Assembly: GCF_910596095.1 (NCBI RefSeq)
Contig: NC_056551.1
Span: 2,728,001 to 2,792,000, forward strand
DNA from: Thunnus maccoyii
Taxonomy: Eukaryota; Chordata; Actinopteri; Scombriformes; Scombridae
Reading direction: 5' to 3'
DNA: 64,000 nucleotides
The notes beneath the pieces were generated by a model. That model had not been told where the DNA came from. It saw only the letters and a list, made by a program, of their open reading frames with translations, and made no database searches. Position numbers and translations under genes: made by a program. Shown here one piece after another: positions 44,877 to 57,540 of this stretch (positions are counted from its first letter, which is position 1; every line of letters begins with the position of its first letter).

Positions 44877-47800
44877 TCACGTGACCTGAGCCACACTACT
44901 CCTTACATTCAGCTGCTGCAGTGTTGAACACAAAACAATCCCTGCTGTCATCAAAATGTATTCATTCATATCAGTAGCAGCATATCTGAGTTTGGATCAT
45001 TTGAACTTTGGCAAAGCATGTGTGATAAAATAATTTAAACTCAAAACTTCACTTACTAGCTTATTCTGAGCTTTTAACTGCATCTCACCGTCCTCAGCAA
45101 ATGGAACTTTGGTCACATGGTAACAGGTAGATAGTCAGAGAAAGTTCCCACCATGCCAGACAAACTGCAGGAACAAAAGAAGCACCAAACTCAGAGTAAA
45201 ATATAGTCATATTAGTTTTAGTAAACATCACTGAGATTTATGGAAATGGATTGCATGCAGGGACATGCTACTGTATCTCAGCATATAAACACATGAGCAG
45301 AGACAGTACAGGTGTCAGGATAATGTATTTCCTGTATTTCACTGTGGGAGACAAGTGGTTGGACCCATTCAATGACTGATAACAATGAATATAACTGTTG
45401 CTTCCCATTGTTCTAAATGGCGCTCAGCACTAGACGGCAATGCCACTGCAGGATGTCAGTATGGTGATGAGATATTCAAGGATAGTCACAACACAGTACA
45501 CGGACCTTTGAGCTTATATTATTTTGTTACATCAGCGTAGTTTTGTTCATGGATACGTAAGTGTTACAATTTTAAATATTGCCTTATCTAACAGATTCTC
45601 ATGAACCAGTGTGACTTACTGATAATAAACTATCATTTATTCATGCCTGCCACTCTGCCATATCCCAGTAAGACTCCTGTATTCACTGCTTATAATCATT
45701 TATCATGATAGTTAGATCTTATTTAGTGGTTTTGAGAAATGTTTCCTCTTAAAAATGTTGAAATGAGTTTTTTCCCTTGCAAACAAAGCTCCATCAATCT
45801 CTTCACATGATACTGTGTAGTGTATTTCACCTTCGTGGAGACGTACGCTGAGCTACTGAAAGAATTCTGAAATCAGTGAACTGACTCAGTAATATGTAAA
45901 GTTAGCTAACTGAGATGACAGAAGGGGCTTTACCTGTTCACTGGTGTTATTGGTGCCAAAACTTTTGCCTTAAGAATGAAACACTATTGTTCTGATTGAC
46001 CCTAAAATCAATTTGTCTCTTGTTAGATCCGCTGATGTGTCCAAAGGTGAGTTTATAAAAGCAGTGGAGGCAGCAAGTTAGGCTGTTTCCATGTAATGTG
46101 TGCATTATGCATGAAGCAGCACAACAAGCAGGAGTACGCGCTGGGACTGTTTCATGAAGGACAGACAGGACAGTTACTGGAGGTTAAGACCTGATTTGAG
46201 CTCATTTTTCAAGTAAGAAAATGAAACATTCTTCATAAAGAACATATGAATTATACATTTCCTAAAACAAATGATTCAATATTCAGTCCTGCACCTGCAG
46301 TTTGTCTCTAAATGTGTCTCTAACAAAGCTGCAGTGGATGATTTGAGGATTTGAAGATTTATTCTGAATGACACAGTCACTTCTGCTAAAGCTGTGTGCA
46401 CTCTCTTCAGGAATCACAGTAGAATTTTACATTGTAGCATCAAAAGACTGATGATGAGGAAGACCAGTGAAAAGTTCTTTGCATTAGTCTGTCCTGCTTG
46501 ATTTAAAGGATGAATTAGCTTTCCGCTAGCTTGCTAGCTCGGGACCCTGACTGAAAATGTGAACTTTTGTTTTGTGCTCACGGCTGGGAACAAAAATGAA
46601 TAGGATGATATTGAAAAATCCATTTAATTTTAAAATTCTCATGAATAAATATCCCATTTGCAATGTGTTTTCAATTTATTCCAAATATTTATAGGAGCAT
46701 TTTCATTCTTATTGAACAGTTGTAATTATGTATTGCTGAGCGTAACAGACACAAACAATCTATGTGATCGACTTCAAAATGCCAGACTGCCAAATAGAAG
46801 ATGAAAATGTAAAATGAGTACCTAAAAGCTCTGTGTGTGTGTGTGTGTGTGTGAGTGTGTGAGTGTGAATCCTAACTACAGGAATGTGTAAACCATAAAC
46901 TTGACTGGCTGATATACAGTATAATGGACCAATGGCTCAGCAGTGTGTTGATAATTGTGACAGATTGTATAAAATATGTCATAATAAAGCATCATAATCT
47001 GAAAACTACACTTGTTTGGCTTTTCGTCTCAGTTCTACAGTAGTTTACTGAAAATGAACATTGATCAGAATAGGATCCGTTTATTTATTGTAAAGATTTC
47101 TGTTTTTTGAGAAGCCGTTCAGATTCTGTCAGTTAATGTGCTTTAGTGTCAAACAGTGGAGACGTCTCACTGTGTTTCAGAGGCCTCAGTACAGACTGAG
47201 CTTCATCCTCTCAACATGCTGCAGTCCATAATAAAACTCACTCACATAAACTGAGTAGACTGAACATTAGCTACACACACACACACACACACAGCTGTGT
47301 GAGGATCGTGCCCCCTGCAGATGCTGCTAATTTGGTAGCAAAGCAAAACTTCCAATTAGCTACTCAGTATAGAAATCAGTGGAGAACAATATTGAAATGA
47401 AACACTGAATAGAAATGTAATTTTCCATTTGTGTGTGCATAAAGTATGACAACATGAACATTTTTATTTTCATGTTTTAAGTGTTTTTGGAGGAGGTGAT
47501 TTATATCCTCATTTGAACTTGTTCCTGGATGAACAAGTCCCAGGCTGCTCATATGAAATTATCGTCAACTGCTAAGATGACCATTAAAAATTTTACATTT
47601 AAATTTCAAAAGAAACGAGCAAAAATTTAAGACATTCAGTCAAACATTCACAAACATTCAGTCCATTTTTCATGTTTGGGCTGCACACACACACAAGTAT
47701 TTTCACCATCATCATGTCAGTGCTGTTTAGTTTTCATTGTTGAGTTTATTATGACTGTAACTGCCCTTTTTCAAGCATGAACATTGGATATAAAATATGT

Positions 47801-49260
47801 TTTATTTTAATGTCTTCATACAAACTGTGCACACAAATGGAAAACGAATTTTACATTTGATTCATTGATTTCATCTCAATATTGACAGCCATTCAAAAGA
47901 CAAACCTGTCTTCAACTGCAGGCTGAAAGTTGAGGAAGTGTGTATTCAATGATACACAGGAATCTAGGATATCTTCACCTGAAGCGGTACAGCCGTACGC
48001 CTGTTTGATTTCCTGACCACACACACTGATCATACAGCTTCACTGAAGAGCTGGAACTGATTTTCTAAATGTGATGTATCTGACCCTGTTCACACGCTGT
48101 GGAAGTGTGCCTTGAAAAGTGAACCGGAGAGAAGGAACACACACACACACACACACACAACATTGTCTCAATTTCCTAATTTGTTTTTCTTTATCTCTGA
48201 GCTTCCCTGAGGTAAATGAGTTGCTGCAGTCACTGTGACTGTGTGTCACGTCGCTGCTCCTGCAGGTGATCTGCTGGGCCAAAGTCAACCAGATGACTCG
48301 CTGCTCTTCTCTGCGCTCTGCTGCTTGTAAGCATCAGCTCTATTTTCACTGGAGCAGCTCGTCTCTGAAGCATCACTTCACAATGTATAAAAATGTCTTA
48401 TTGTCAGTGGATATGATTTCCATGTCAAGGGAAGGACTTCTACGGATAAGGGCTGCAACTAAACTATTCTCTCAATTAACTAATTTGTTGTTTTGTCTGT
48501 AAAATGTCAGAAATCCCAGCTTCCCAGAGTCCAAGGTAATGTCTTCAAATGTCAAACAGTCCAAATATATATCAGTTTACACTGATATTAAACCGAAGAG
48601 CAGAACATCCTCACATGTGAGAAGCTGGAACGAGCAAAAGTTTGGCCTTTGTGCTTGAAAAATGACTCAAACAATGAATTGATTATCAAGATAGTTGCAG
48701 GTTATTTTTCTGTTGTCTAATCAATTAATTGATCATTTCAGCTTTTTGCTAATATACACTGTTCAGGAAATACAGATAGAAACACAGTAATTAAAATCAC
48801 AGCCACAAAATGATCCACATCGATCAGACATGAGCTGCGAACTCTAAACTATATTAAAAAGATTCATTTGATGCAGCTGCATCCAGTGGATATCCAACAT
48901 AAGGTACAGTCACATTATCCTTATGTTCAATCACACTGAAAATCATATGATGTTGAGCTTCCAACATGTGTAAAAAAATAAATATTGAGCCGAGCGATCA
49001 TAAGCTGTAAACTGTCTGTAGGAGTGATGCTGCAGTTTGTAGCCTGGTAGAGTTACAGTATGTAAGGCCAGGAAGTCCAGATGAGATGAGCCGACAGTAA
49101 GCACAGAGCAGAACACTGATGCTTGAAATGAACAACACACACACACACTCCACAAACACGTCAAACTGCAGATTGCTTCTAAACAGATAATAAATGGACT
49201 GCTGACTAGAAAAACATCCTTTCCATATTAGAAATACTTTGTATACAAGGAGGAGCAGTT
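44877..49260. other. Spacer between convergent ndor1 and ntmt1 3' ends
   Basis: Holds both 3' untranslated regions. AATAAA-type signals for ndor1 occur near 45625, 46643 and 46982; which one is used cannot be told. Short GT/CA runs lie near 46832, 47276 and 48138, and a MITE at 48449. Two short exon-like open segments (46111-46194 and 48266-48327) are noted as findings. No recognised gene. Confidence 0.55.
48449..48748. mobile_element. Copy of the GGGCTGCAAC hAT-like MITE family
   Basis: Starts GATAAGGGCTGCAACTAAAC and ends TAATTGATCATTTCAGC after a TTGCAGGTTATTTTTCTG block. The interior follows the element at 8618-8995. No clear target duplication. Confidence 0.5.
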
Positions 49261-52200
49261 CTATCTGAGAGCCAGTGTGTGGACTTGGTAGATCTCCTTT
49301 GGGAAGTTGACTTGTTGCTCCTCGTGGTGGATGCGCAGACCTGCTCTGCCCACCAGACTGCGAACTATTTCCAGGTCGCGGCAGACGCTGCTGTCCACCT
49401 CGTCCGGCACCACGCCCTCGTACGACACATTGTCCTTGATGACGATGAGGCCGTTGGGCCGCAGGGCTTTATGGCAGCGGCGCAGGAACTCCACCAGGTG
49501 GTCGTCTGTCAGGTGGCCTGAGGGGGGCAGAAGAGAGGAGGGATGGTCAGTGTAGAAGAGACAGTAGAGTAGACAGTAGCTTTTATAAGAACCTCTGGCT
49601 GGTGTTACTGTATGATTCTAGTTTTTATCTAGTAAATACAGTTTACCAGTACGCTGCAGCCCACACACTTTCATTAGAAATAAGAAGGCGATCAAGCACC
49701 ATTTTGCTTCCCGATGTTGACAAAATTCCTGAAATATTCCTTTGGACACAGTTTGGAAATTGACCAGAGGATGCTGACTTCATATAGCTGATGATCACAG
49801 ATGATTATAGTAAATAGTCTCCTGTTAAATCTACACACCTCGTTTCAGAGGACGTTGCGTACACACAGCTTGGATTGCAGGAGTAATCCCCCAGTAAGAC
49901 TACATCTGCTAACCCTGGTGTTTGTATGATTATAAATGTAAAATGTGCATTCTGATGGTTGATGCTTAGAGAGAAATATCTTGTGTAAAACTTTACCTTT
50001 GGCCAGTTTAAGGTTGTGTATTTACTAGGGATGTGCAGAAGGTCCAGTATTTGTATTTGTATCTGTATTTGTTGAGGCAGCAAAATAATTTGTATTTGTA
50101 TTCGAATAAAAATGGAAAGGTTTAAAAATCTTGTTTTTGTTTTTATTACGCTTTTAATTTTAGAAAATTAAAGTGTTACAATAAGTGTTCATGAAGTGTT
50201 CTCTTAGGAGCACTTCACTTGTGTCAGTAGCTCAGCTTTATCTCTGGGGAACACCCCCAACTCCGAGAGTGATGTACAAATAAGGAAATGTGCGTCATGT
50301 AGCAGGTGGATGTGACTCCCCTCATTGAGACCTGCTGATAGACGTAACAGTGGAGCAGAGGAGAGAGACTGATATAGTGATGTAACCAACGTGTGCACTG
50401 ATATATAACGTTTTTTTTCTTCCCGAAAACAAATCATTTTTTAAATATTTGTATGAAACAAATATTCGTAAAAAAAAAAAAAAAAAACACACTATTTGTG
50501 CTTTGCCGAATAACGTATTTGTATTCGGGCACACCAAATGACACAAGACACTTGCACATCATCTCACTACTTCTGCTATAGAATCACTGGACCTCATTTG
50601 CCCTTTATATTTACATTTATGAAAGTGTTTTGATCACCTCCACTGTGTCTACAATCCCCGAACTCATCTAATCATTGAAGCAATGAATCATACATGAGGA
50701 TAACAGCACACAACTTCAGTCTGTCTTCAAAATAAAAGCAGTTTCACTCAGTTGTTCATGTGAAAAAACGATGTACTGAAAAATGTCACACAAATAAAGT
50801 ATTTGTGTGAAGAATGAAAAAAAGAGAGCTTGAGAGAGAAGTTTCAGGTACAAGATATGTGGGCTGTAGCCCCACCAATTCAAAAGAGACAATCTGACAC
50901 TTCATATGATGCATACTGAGGCCTTTAAAAGGAAAAGTGACACATTTATTGTTTTAAGCAAGACAAAAACAATTTAAAAAGTCATTCTCAAACACTCTCT
51001 TAAACACTGTGTTCATATTTTGTGAACTCCAGATGGATTTAAACCAAACTTTTACCAGCTTTTATTGGCTGAATTACTTCTACTAGCAATAATACTTCTA
51101 CAGCTACATCTAAATGAAGCCTGATTAATTAAACTAACTAACTATTATCTGATGGCGACCAATGAGTCAGACTCACCGATGACCCACTGGATCCAGATGA
51201 CATCATAGCGTCCGTCCTCTGGTACAAACTCCTGCAGGCCGCTGCAGAAGTAATTGCCCACTCTCTTGCCGTCCTCTCCCAGGTACGTCTTGGCTTGGTC
51301 CAGGAACTCCTGCGTCACGTCCACCAGATCCACCGTTTTGAACAGAGGCAGCAGTAAGCGCTTGGTGATCCTGCCGATGCCGGCTCCACAGTCCAGAGCG
51401 CAGCCTGAACCCGTCTTCCCCTCCCCTTCCTTCAGCCGCACAAACACACAAGACGTCACCGGTGAGTCAAAGCTGCCGAATAAATCCTGTGTTTTCCTGG
51501 AGTCTCATAATCTTATTATTATATAAGAATATCTTTCCAATATTGATATATAATACAGTTTATTATGATATGTTACCTACACCATCATGGGACTGGAGCC
51601 CATCCCAGCATGCACTGGGCAAAAAGTATATAAAATAATCAGTTTATAGATTCTACATTGTAACCTTAATGTAATCCAAAGTATCTGCGTGCTTATTGGA
51701 TTGAAATGTCATTATTTTAAACATCTCTACAGAATACAGTTTTTCTTAAATATTCAGCAACATTCTGTACATCTTGGTTAGAGACATCCTGCAGCTGACA
51801 GAACAGTTGTAACAGCTAAACACGCAGCAGAAGACTCAACGTACAGTGTGACTCAATGGGGAGGTTTAAATAGCTGTTTCCTGTCATATCCTCTCTGAGA
51901 ATCCACAGCTCTTTGCACATCAGAGGTGAGACAAGGTTTATTGTTTTGCAAGTCACAAGTAAGCCTGAAATCTTGCCGATGGAAGTCATGAGTCAAGTCT
52001 CGAGACCAGCAAGTCTCAAGTCAAGTCCAAGTCTTGTGTTTTGAGTCCTAAACAAATGATTATGTGCCCTTTATGCAATTTAACATGACTTTAGGTTTTT
52101 AAAGTTAGTAAATGTACAGGAATGATTAAATTCTGTATATTTAACTTTGACAATCATCTATAATTTCCGTCTCTTTTTGTCGAGTCCCATCCTTTCCTTC

Positions 52201-52692
52201 TGTTCATGCAATGTGATTGGCTGCTCTCTGACTGGACGTTTATCTGTTGTCAGGAAAATGTAAAGTTGTTTCACTGCACATATTTTTTATAATTTTCCAA
52301 AAGACTAAAGTCCTCTAATCACAAGTTATTGGCGTTTAGTCGAGTGACAAGTCTTTTTTGATCTTGTCAAATCTAAAGTCATAAGATTTATGATTCCAGT
52401 CTGACCCAAGACCAAGTCATGTGACTGGAAGCCACACCTCTGGATCACAGCCTAGTTAACATGCCTTGACCCCATAGGTCAGACACAGCCTGACACATGT
52501 ACTGTATCCCAACATCTTAAAGGAGTTCCTTACACCGAGGAACTTCTGCAGGAAAGCTTTGGATCCATTGATATCGATGTTGGAGATGCTGCCGTAGCCT
52601 CCCAGCATGCCATCCACCGTGGGGGGAACCTCCCTCCAGTAGTCCTCAGCATTGGAGTAGAAGGTGGCCTCATTCCTTGCTATGTCACCCAT
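49261..52692 (-). CDS. ntmt1: NTMT1, protein N-terminal X-Pro-Lys methyltransferase 1
   Basis: Known role: an S-adenosylmethionine-dependent enzyme that mono-, di- or trimethylates the alpha-amino group of proteins starting X-Pro-Lys after Met removal (RCC1, SET, RB1, CENP-A), mostly in the nucleus. Coding exons on the minus strand: 52692-52534, 51429-51177, 49517-49261. They sum to 669 nt (222 aa; human 223). The N-terminal substrate-binding region has DYWREVPPTVDGMLGGYG (from residue 17). SAM motif I is LDCGAGIGR (65-73). The IWIQWVIGH stretch ends at H139; N167 and D179 match the human catalytic residues H140, N168 and D180. The C-terminus is HTLALR. The start follows acceptor TTGACAG with one base before ATG. 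The frame is open further upstream, but that part is intronic. The exon 1 donor could be read two bases either way; GTAAGG at 52533 keeps the phase. Confidence 0.95.
50026..50540 (-). mobile_element. Shorter inverted copy of the 34195-34937 element
   Basis: Reverse complement matches the other copy over both outer parts, including the CGAATACAAATACGTTATTCGG end. The left end is TAGGGATGTGCAG. An about 240-bp interior block of the other copy is missing. The right flank does not match the left, so the end or duplication has decayed. In intron 2 of ntmt1. Confidence 0.65.
51945..52445. repeat. Dispersed repeat of the AAGTCAAGTC type
   Basis: Both ends are rich in CAAGTCTCAAGTCAAGTCC-like motifs in opposite sense (ACAAGTCTTTTTTGATC, GACCAAGTCATGTGACTGG). 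The 500-bp interior is non-coding. A typical fish DNA-transposon relic, in intron 1 of ntmt1, just downstream of the start-codon exon. Confidence 0.5.
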
Positions 52693-53044
52693 CCTGTCAA
52701 CAGTCCACAGAGCATACGGTTCAATCACAGGAGGATGGACCCGAACTACAATTCTCCACTTCATGATGATAATACAAGACAGCAGCTGCAGGCAGTAACA
52801 GCAGAGTTTCCATGAATCAAAACCTTCCTGATTAACAAATGTGATGCCTTCATGGTTTGTCAAAATAGTTTTTCTAATGAAGTGAACAGTCTGGTGTCCC
52901 ACCTAATAGTGAGCCAGGCTGGGATGTAACTCAACAGCTGTGGTGACCAGATCATTAACGTAATTTTACCAGAATGCTTCTCTAACCACTCCTGGAGGAT
53001 ACTGGTCCTCTGACTGGGAGCATTAGAGGCACATGATGTCCATG

Positions 53045-53320
53045 ATGAACCAGGGCAGGTTTCCCAAAAGCATCTTCAGGCAAAGATCATAAAAAAATGC
53101 ATCTAATAAGCTTCTTAAACTTAAGAGGTGTTTTCTAAAAGCATCATAGCTTAAGACAGTCTTAGAAATGATAATGATGAGTGATTTCTATTCACTCGTA
53201 GAGCACTAACAGAGTCAAAAGAAGCTCCAGAACCTGCAGGAGGAGCCGGAAACAAGTTTCAGAAGACATTTTGATTGGTTTTATTCATTGAATTGCATTT
53301 ATAAGCCTACACTTGCTCTC
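53045..53320. repeat. Dispersed repeat beginning GGTTTCCCAAAAGCATC
   Basis: The GTTTCCCAAAAGCATC head and a second TTTTCTAAAAGCATCATAGCTTAAG block mark a frequent fish repeat. Upstream of the ntmt1 coding start, in the proposed 5' intron. Confidence 0.45.
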
Positions 53321-53326
53321 TGTTAA

Positions 53327-53567
53327 AGGTGCCCTGCAGAGTTTTCTTGATGTTGTTGTTGAACTATGTTTCTTGAAGCTTTACCGCCACCAACTGTCAA
53401 TCAGCAGAACACCATGCAGAGTTCAGCAGGATGTGCACCAGCGTGCTAACGAGTGCATGTGTGTCATTGTGTGTGTGTGTGTGTGATACAAACTAAATAG
53501 GGACCCAGTTGCAAAAACATTGTTTTACATTGCTGCTAGTGGTCAAAACCTCCACAGCAAACCTTTA
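53327..53567. mobile_element. MITE with TTAAAGGTKYSCTG ends
   Basis: The left end TTAAAGGTGCCCTGCAGAG and the right end CTCCACAGCAAACCTTTAA are inverted, imperfect copies. About 240 bp, non-coding, with a short internal GT run. The flanking TTAA may be the target site. Confidence 0.5.
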
Positions 53568-53907
53568 AATGTTGTTTGATGTAAAATGAGTGATGATACT
53601 TTAATTAGGAAATAGGCCTTACCTAACCTAACGAAAACTAATGAATTCAACAATTATCGATTTACACCAAACTGGCCACTTGTCATGTATCCACTGACTG
53701 ATTTACATCTGCCAGTTTCTGTCTTCAAGGCTACTTATTGTAGGTGTGAGCTGCCATCCACCTGCTCTGCAAACTGCCTTCAACTATGTAATTAAAGGCC
53801 ATTCATCCGTATTCATTCAAGTCTGTAGAGGCTGTATCTAAGAAGATGTATAATCAAACTTCATACTTCAGCAATGTTGGACGGAGACTGGATGCCTATC
53901 ACTTGCT

Positions 53908-53910
<3 letters not shown>

Positions 53911-53975
<65 letters not shown>

Positions 53976-53995
53976 TCACACACACTCACACACAC
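53911..53995. repeat. (CA)n microsatellite with TCACACAC variants
   Basis: About 60 bp of pure CA, then TACACTCACACACACTCACAC. In the proposed first intron of ntmt1. Confidence 0.95.
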
Positions 53996-54827
53996 TGCAG
54001 CCAAATCTGGCTACACTTGGCAGTAGTTCAGCTGTCAGCACCCATCTTGTAACCAGGGCAGAGGGCATACATTTCCTGTGAGACTCTGACCAACATCACA
54101 GTGAGATCAGGCAGAATGAATGAAACTAAAACACTTTAAAAAGTCGCTGCATACTTGCTGTCTTTAATGACAACAATTTCAAAGATCTCTTATTCATAAT
54201 TAACTGGCGAGTTACACAGCTGCTGATAATCAACTTGATTAGGAAGTCTAAACATCACACAACTAAAGGACTTCTCAAAACAATAAGCCATCCCCATATT
54301 AACACAATAATTATTGATAAGTATTAATATTAATCTAATTATTATGAGATAACACTAATGCATATGCATTATGTATACTATAGATAGACAACACAGTGTT
54401 GAAGTGGCCTTTATAGGACGTCAGAAGCTGTTAAATGTGTATTAACAGTAGAAGACGTTTAAAGCCACACACTGATAGAAATAACCTCACTCAATGAACA
54501 GCCTACGTCATGACCACTTCATGCACGTGGAAAAAGTTGGACAGTTGTAAATTTTACAAAACATTTTAAATTATGACACGTGTAGCTTTCGCATTTCATT
54601 TCCAACATGAACACTTCTTAACACATGACTGTAGGGACCAGACTTTTATGTCGTCGTGACGACAACAGTTAGTAAATTTATACAATTCATTTCTTTGCAT
54701 ACGCCAAGTTAGATGTTGTAGTTTTATCCAACAAGCTAGTTAGCCGCCGACAGCTCTGTTTCAGGCTCAAATACTAACTCTGTGATATCTAAACTTCATG
54801 AAAGCGATACTTAATATTGACACATAC

Positions 54828-54960
54828 CTCAGTTACAGTCCGCTTCAAGCCCCACACCCTCCTCTACACCTCGTAAACCCCGTCCCGGTTTCTGGGCTTC
54901 AGTTTTCTCTGCGGGACCATCGCAGCACATGCAGCACGTCATTTCCTTATTTGGTTCCTG
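54828..54960 (-). promoter_or_regulatory. ntmt1: Proposed ntmt1 promoter and non-coding first exon
   Basis: On the minus strand a CpG-bearing, GC-richer segment ends CTGTAACTGAG, followed by a good donor (GTATGT at 54827-54822). The start-codon exon begins at 52693 after an acceptor, so a leader exon here is the simplest model. The 5' edge is approximate. A long CA microsatellite lies only about 50 bp upstream. Confidence 0.45.
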
Positions 54961-55007
54961 GCAACAGCAGCGACAACAGCGCCCCTGCTGGCTGCCTGCA
55001 CGCATGT

Positions 55008-55010
<3 letters not shown>

Positions 55011-55074
<64 letters not shown>
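55011..55074. repeat. (CA)n microsatellite next to the ntmt1 promoter
   Basis: Sixty-four bp of uninterrupted CA/AC directly upstream of the proposed ntmt1 first exon. Confidence 0.95.
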
Positions 55075-55076
<2 letters not shown>

Positions 55077-56822
55077 CATACTCACTTTAAAAATGATCTT
55101 CATAAAGAATCACGTAGGAGTAAAATGTCTTCATACATATTCACTTGTAAAAGTATCAGTGTGGATAGATTGAAACATTATCCAAAATACTGAAAATGAG
55201 GAGAAATCAAACTAACAAACAGGTGACATGATACATGCTGATACAGTACAAGGCTCACTTCTTGTTTATTAATTTGACTGATTTTATTTCATTCCTAGTT
55301 TGGGGAGGAGGCGTCACAATGAAGATCACATTGAAAACACAAACACAGAGCTGTAGTCAGGATTCAGTCACATTTAAGACTCCATTCAAATCTCCAGCCA
55401 CACTTGTATTATGAAGAACAACTCTTTTTCCAGCCTGTCATGTTTGTGGTCTTCATCAGGGTCATCATTGTCATCATCATACAACACTTTACAAAGAACA
55501 TGATGATCCTAATGACGGCCCCAAGCTGCTCTCTCTTCTCATGCACCTTCCAAGCAGCTAAAGAGCACATGAGCTCTGTGTGCTCAATGGTAGCGATGGT
55601 TTACATACAGTACTTGCTCACTGATGCAACACTGACACTTTGTAAGAATCTGTATTTTCTGACTGCAAACCGCCACTGCTCTTAATGCATTAACTTGAAA
55701 CAGCAGAGCTCAAGTCCCAAATCCTCTGTATGACTCAACATATGGCTGCAAGTCTAACATTATTATTGAAAAAGCCACCATTACAAATGCTTTTTACTAA
55801 AAAGATGTGCTTGTTAAAATACACAGATGAGATCAAATATAAGCAAACTGGAACATTCACGTGTCACCATCCACCTTGGCTGTTACTGTAACCTTTACTA
55901 ATTCATTAACTCTCAGTGACAGTATGAGGCTGGCTGTATGGAGCAGCTCTCAGGTGTGAATGTGTGTAACTCTGTGAGTGTGAGGAATGTTAAATGCTCT
56001 GGGATACTGACCAACTGCTTGTTTAAAGTCCTGATGCTTTCTGCACACAACAGGCGCTGTCGTCATTACAAAGAGGTGCAGCTGCATGATGGAGATTCTT
56101 TCACTGGAGCTGCAGTGTAGTAAATGAACCACAGGAGGGCAGTGCAGTATAGAGGAATTAATGATCAGATTCTTTCCTGTCTTGGTTTGTGAAATCTTTG
56201 TCAGATTAGCTTTGTGTCAGTCTCGCTCACCATATTGCCCTACTAACATCTGACATAAGATGAATGTTCATATTTTATTAGTCTTAACTAGTACCCCAAG
56301 AGCAAGGCCTCCACTATAAAAGATGGTATAATATCATGTGAATATTTGACTTTTAGTTATCCAGGCCTGCAAACACACCACCACTATCATTTAAAAGGCT
56401 GATGTGCTTCTGAACACCAGCTCCACTCCTTCACCAGCACATGGTGAACGTAATGAAAGGCTTCTTGTGATATAGATGCAGTTTTGTCGTTGAATTAATT
56501 ATAGTAAGTGTGTGTCATTTTCAGGAAAGGACTGTGAATGTATAATGTCATTCTGTTCACAATTGTAGTGTAAGTTTATACAGTGGATCTATTTTATGTG
56601 CTATGTAATAGAGGTGGAAATTATGATTCAGTCCGCTGAGAACAGTCATTTCAGTACAAATACTTCCAGTCACTGACTGTGTTTCCATGACGACTAAGCA
56701 AATTCTATTCTGTCTGATGAAGACTGTGAGATGCAGTTGAAAGCTCCAGAAAAAGAAAGCGAGTACATGGACCGCAAGTTACCATAATTTTGTCTAACTA
56801 ACTATGTAGTTACAGTAATGCA

Positions 56823-56935
56823 TCTTTTAAAGCCACTATGTATAGAACTGCTGTTTGCCACAGTGTTGTTTGAACTACCACTGGGGGGCACAAAAAATTT
56901 GAAATGTTCAAATTCTACACACACAGGCTTATCTC
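56823..56935. repeat. Partial TTTAAAGCCACTATGTATAG MITE
   Basis: Starts TTTTAAAGCCACTATGTATAG and keeps the ACTACCACTGGGGGGC and TTCAAATTCTACAC blocks of the element at 26919-27112. Right end lost. Confidence 0.5.
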
Positions 56936-57540
56936 TGAAATCCAAGTCTTTTGCGTGTCTTTGAGTCTTGACTGATCGTACAAATGGGGATAATGGTGCA
57001 CACTTTTTCTCGAAAAGTGACAGAAACGTGAAGAATGGAAGAAGAGAGCTTGAGAAGTTCAAATCCTGCCTTTCTGTTTCAGAAAGCTACAAAAATTCTC
57101 AGATGCAGTCCCTGTTGAGTTCACTATCAGAAAGGGAAGTTCACACATTGTTAGATGATCCAAGAAGTGCTTGGTTAGAACCATACTGAGGCCTTAAGAT
57201 GCTGCGATTCTGACAGTCTTCAGTTTAGTATTGGATTCTAATCAAGTTCAGTACAAAACTAGGACTATATAAGCACTTTTTTAAGGTTAAGAACTCAGCA
57301 ACCCCTTATCTGCACCTGACTTCTTGCTCAATTGTTTCTGCAGTGTTTGCAGCCTTTTAACTAGTAAGCAACACACTTATTGAGCTCAGCTGAATGTCAG
57401 CACCTTCAGTCACCAGTGAGGGGAGCTCTAGTGCAAAAAAACTACTTTTTTTGATTTTGACACTGGTGGTTCAGTATACTCAGTTCAGTTTGAGGATTTG
57501 GTGTTAAAGATCTGATCATTTCTGCACTGAACACAAAATT

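Noticed and set aside
52456..52902. Longer ntmt1 start giving a 148-codon frame
   Set aside because: The upstream part lies before a good acceptor (TTGACAG at 52694) and does not resemble the protein family. The ATG at 52692 gives the expected N-terminus.
56968..57189. 73-codon frame with coding-like composition
   Set aside because: No splice signals or family resemblance; it sits between a MITE fragment and the Tc1 element. Probably chance.
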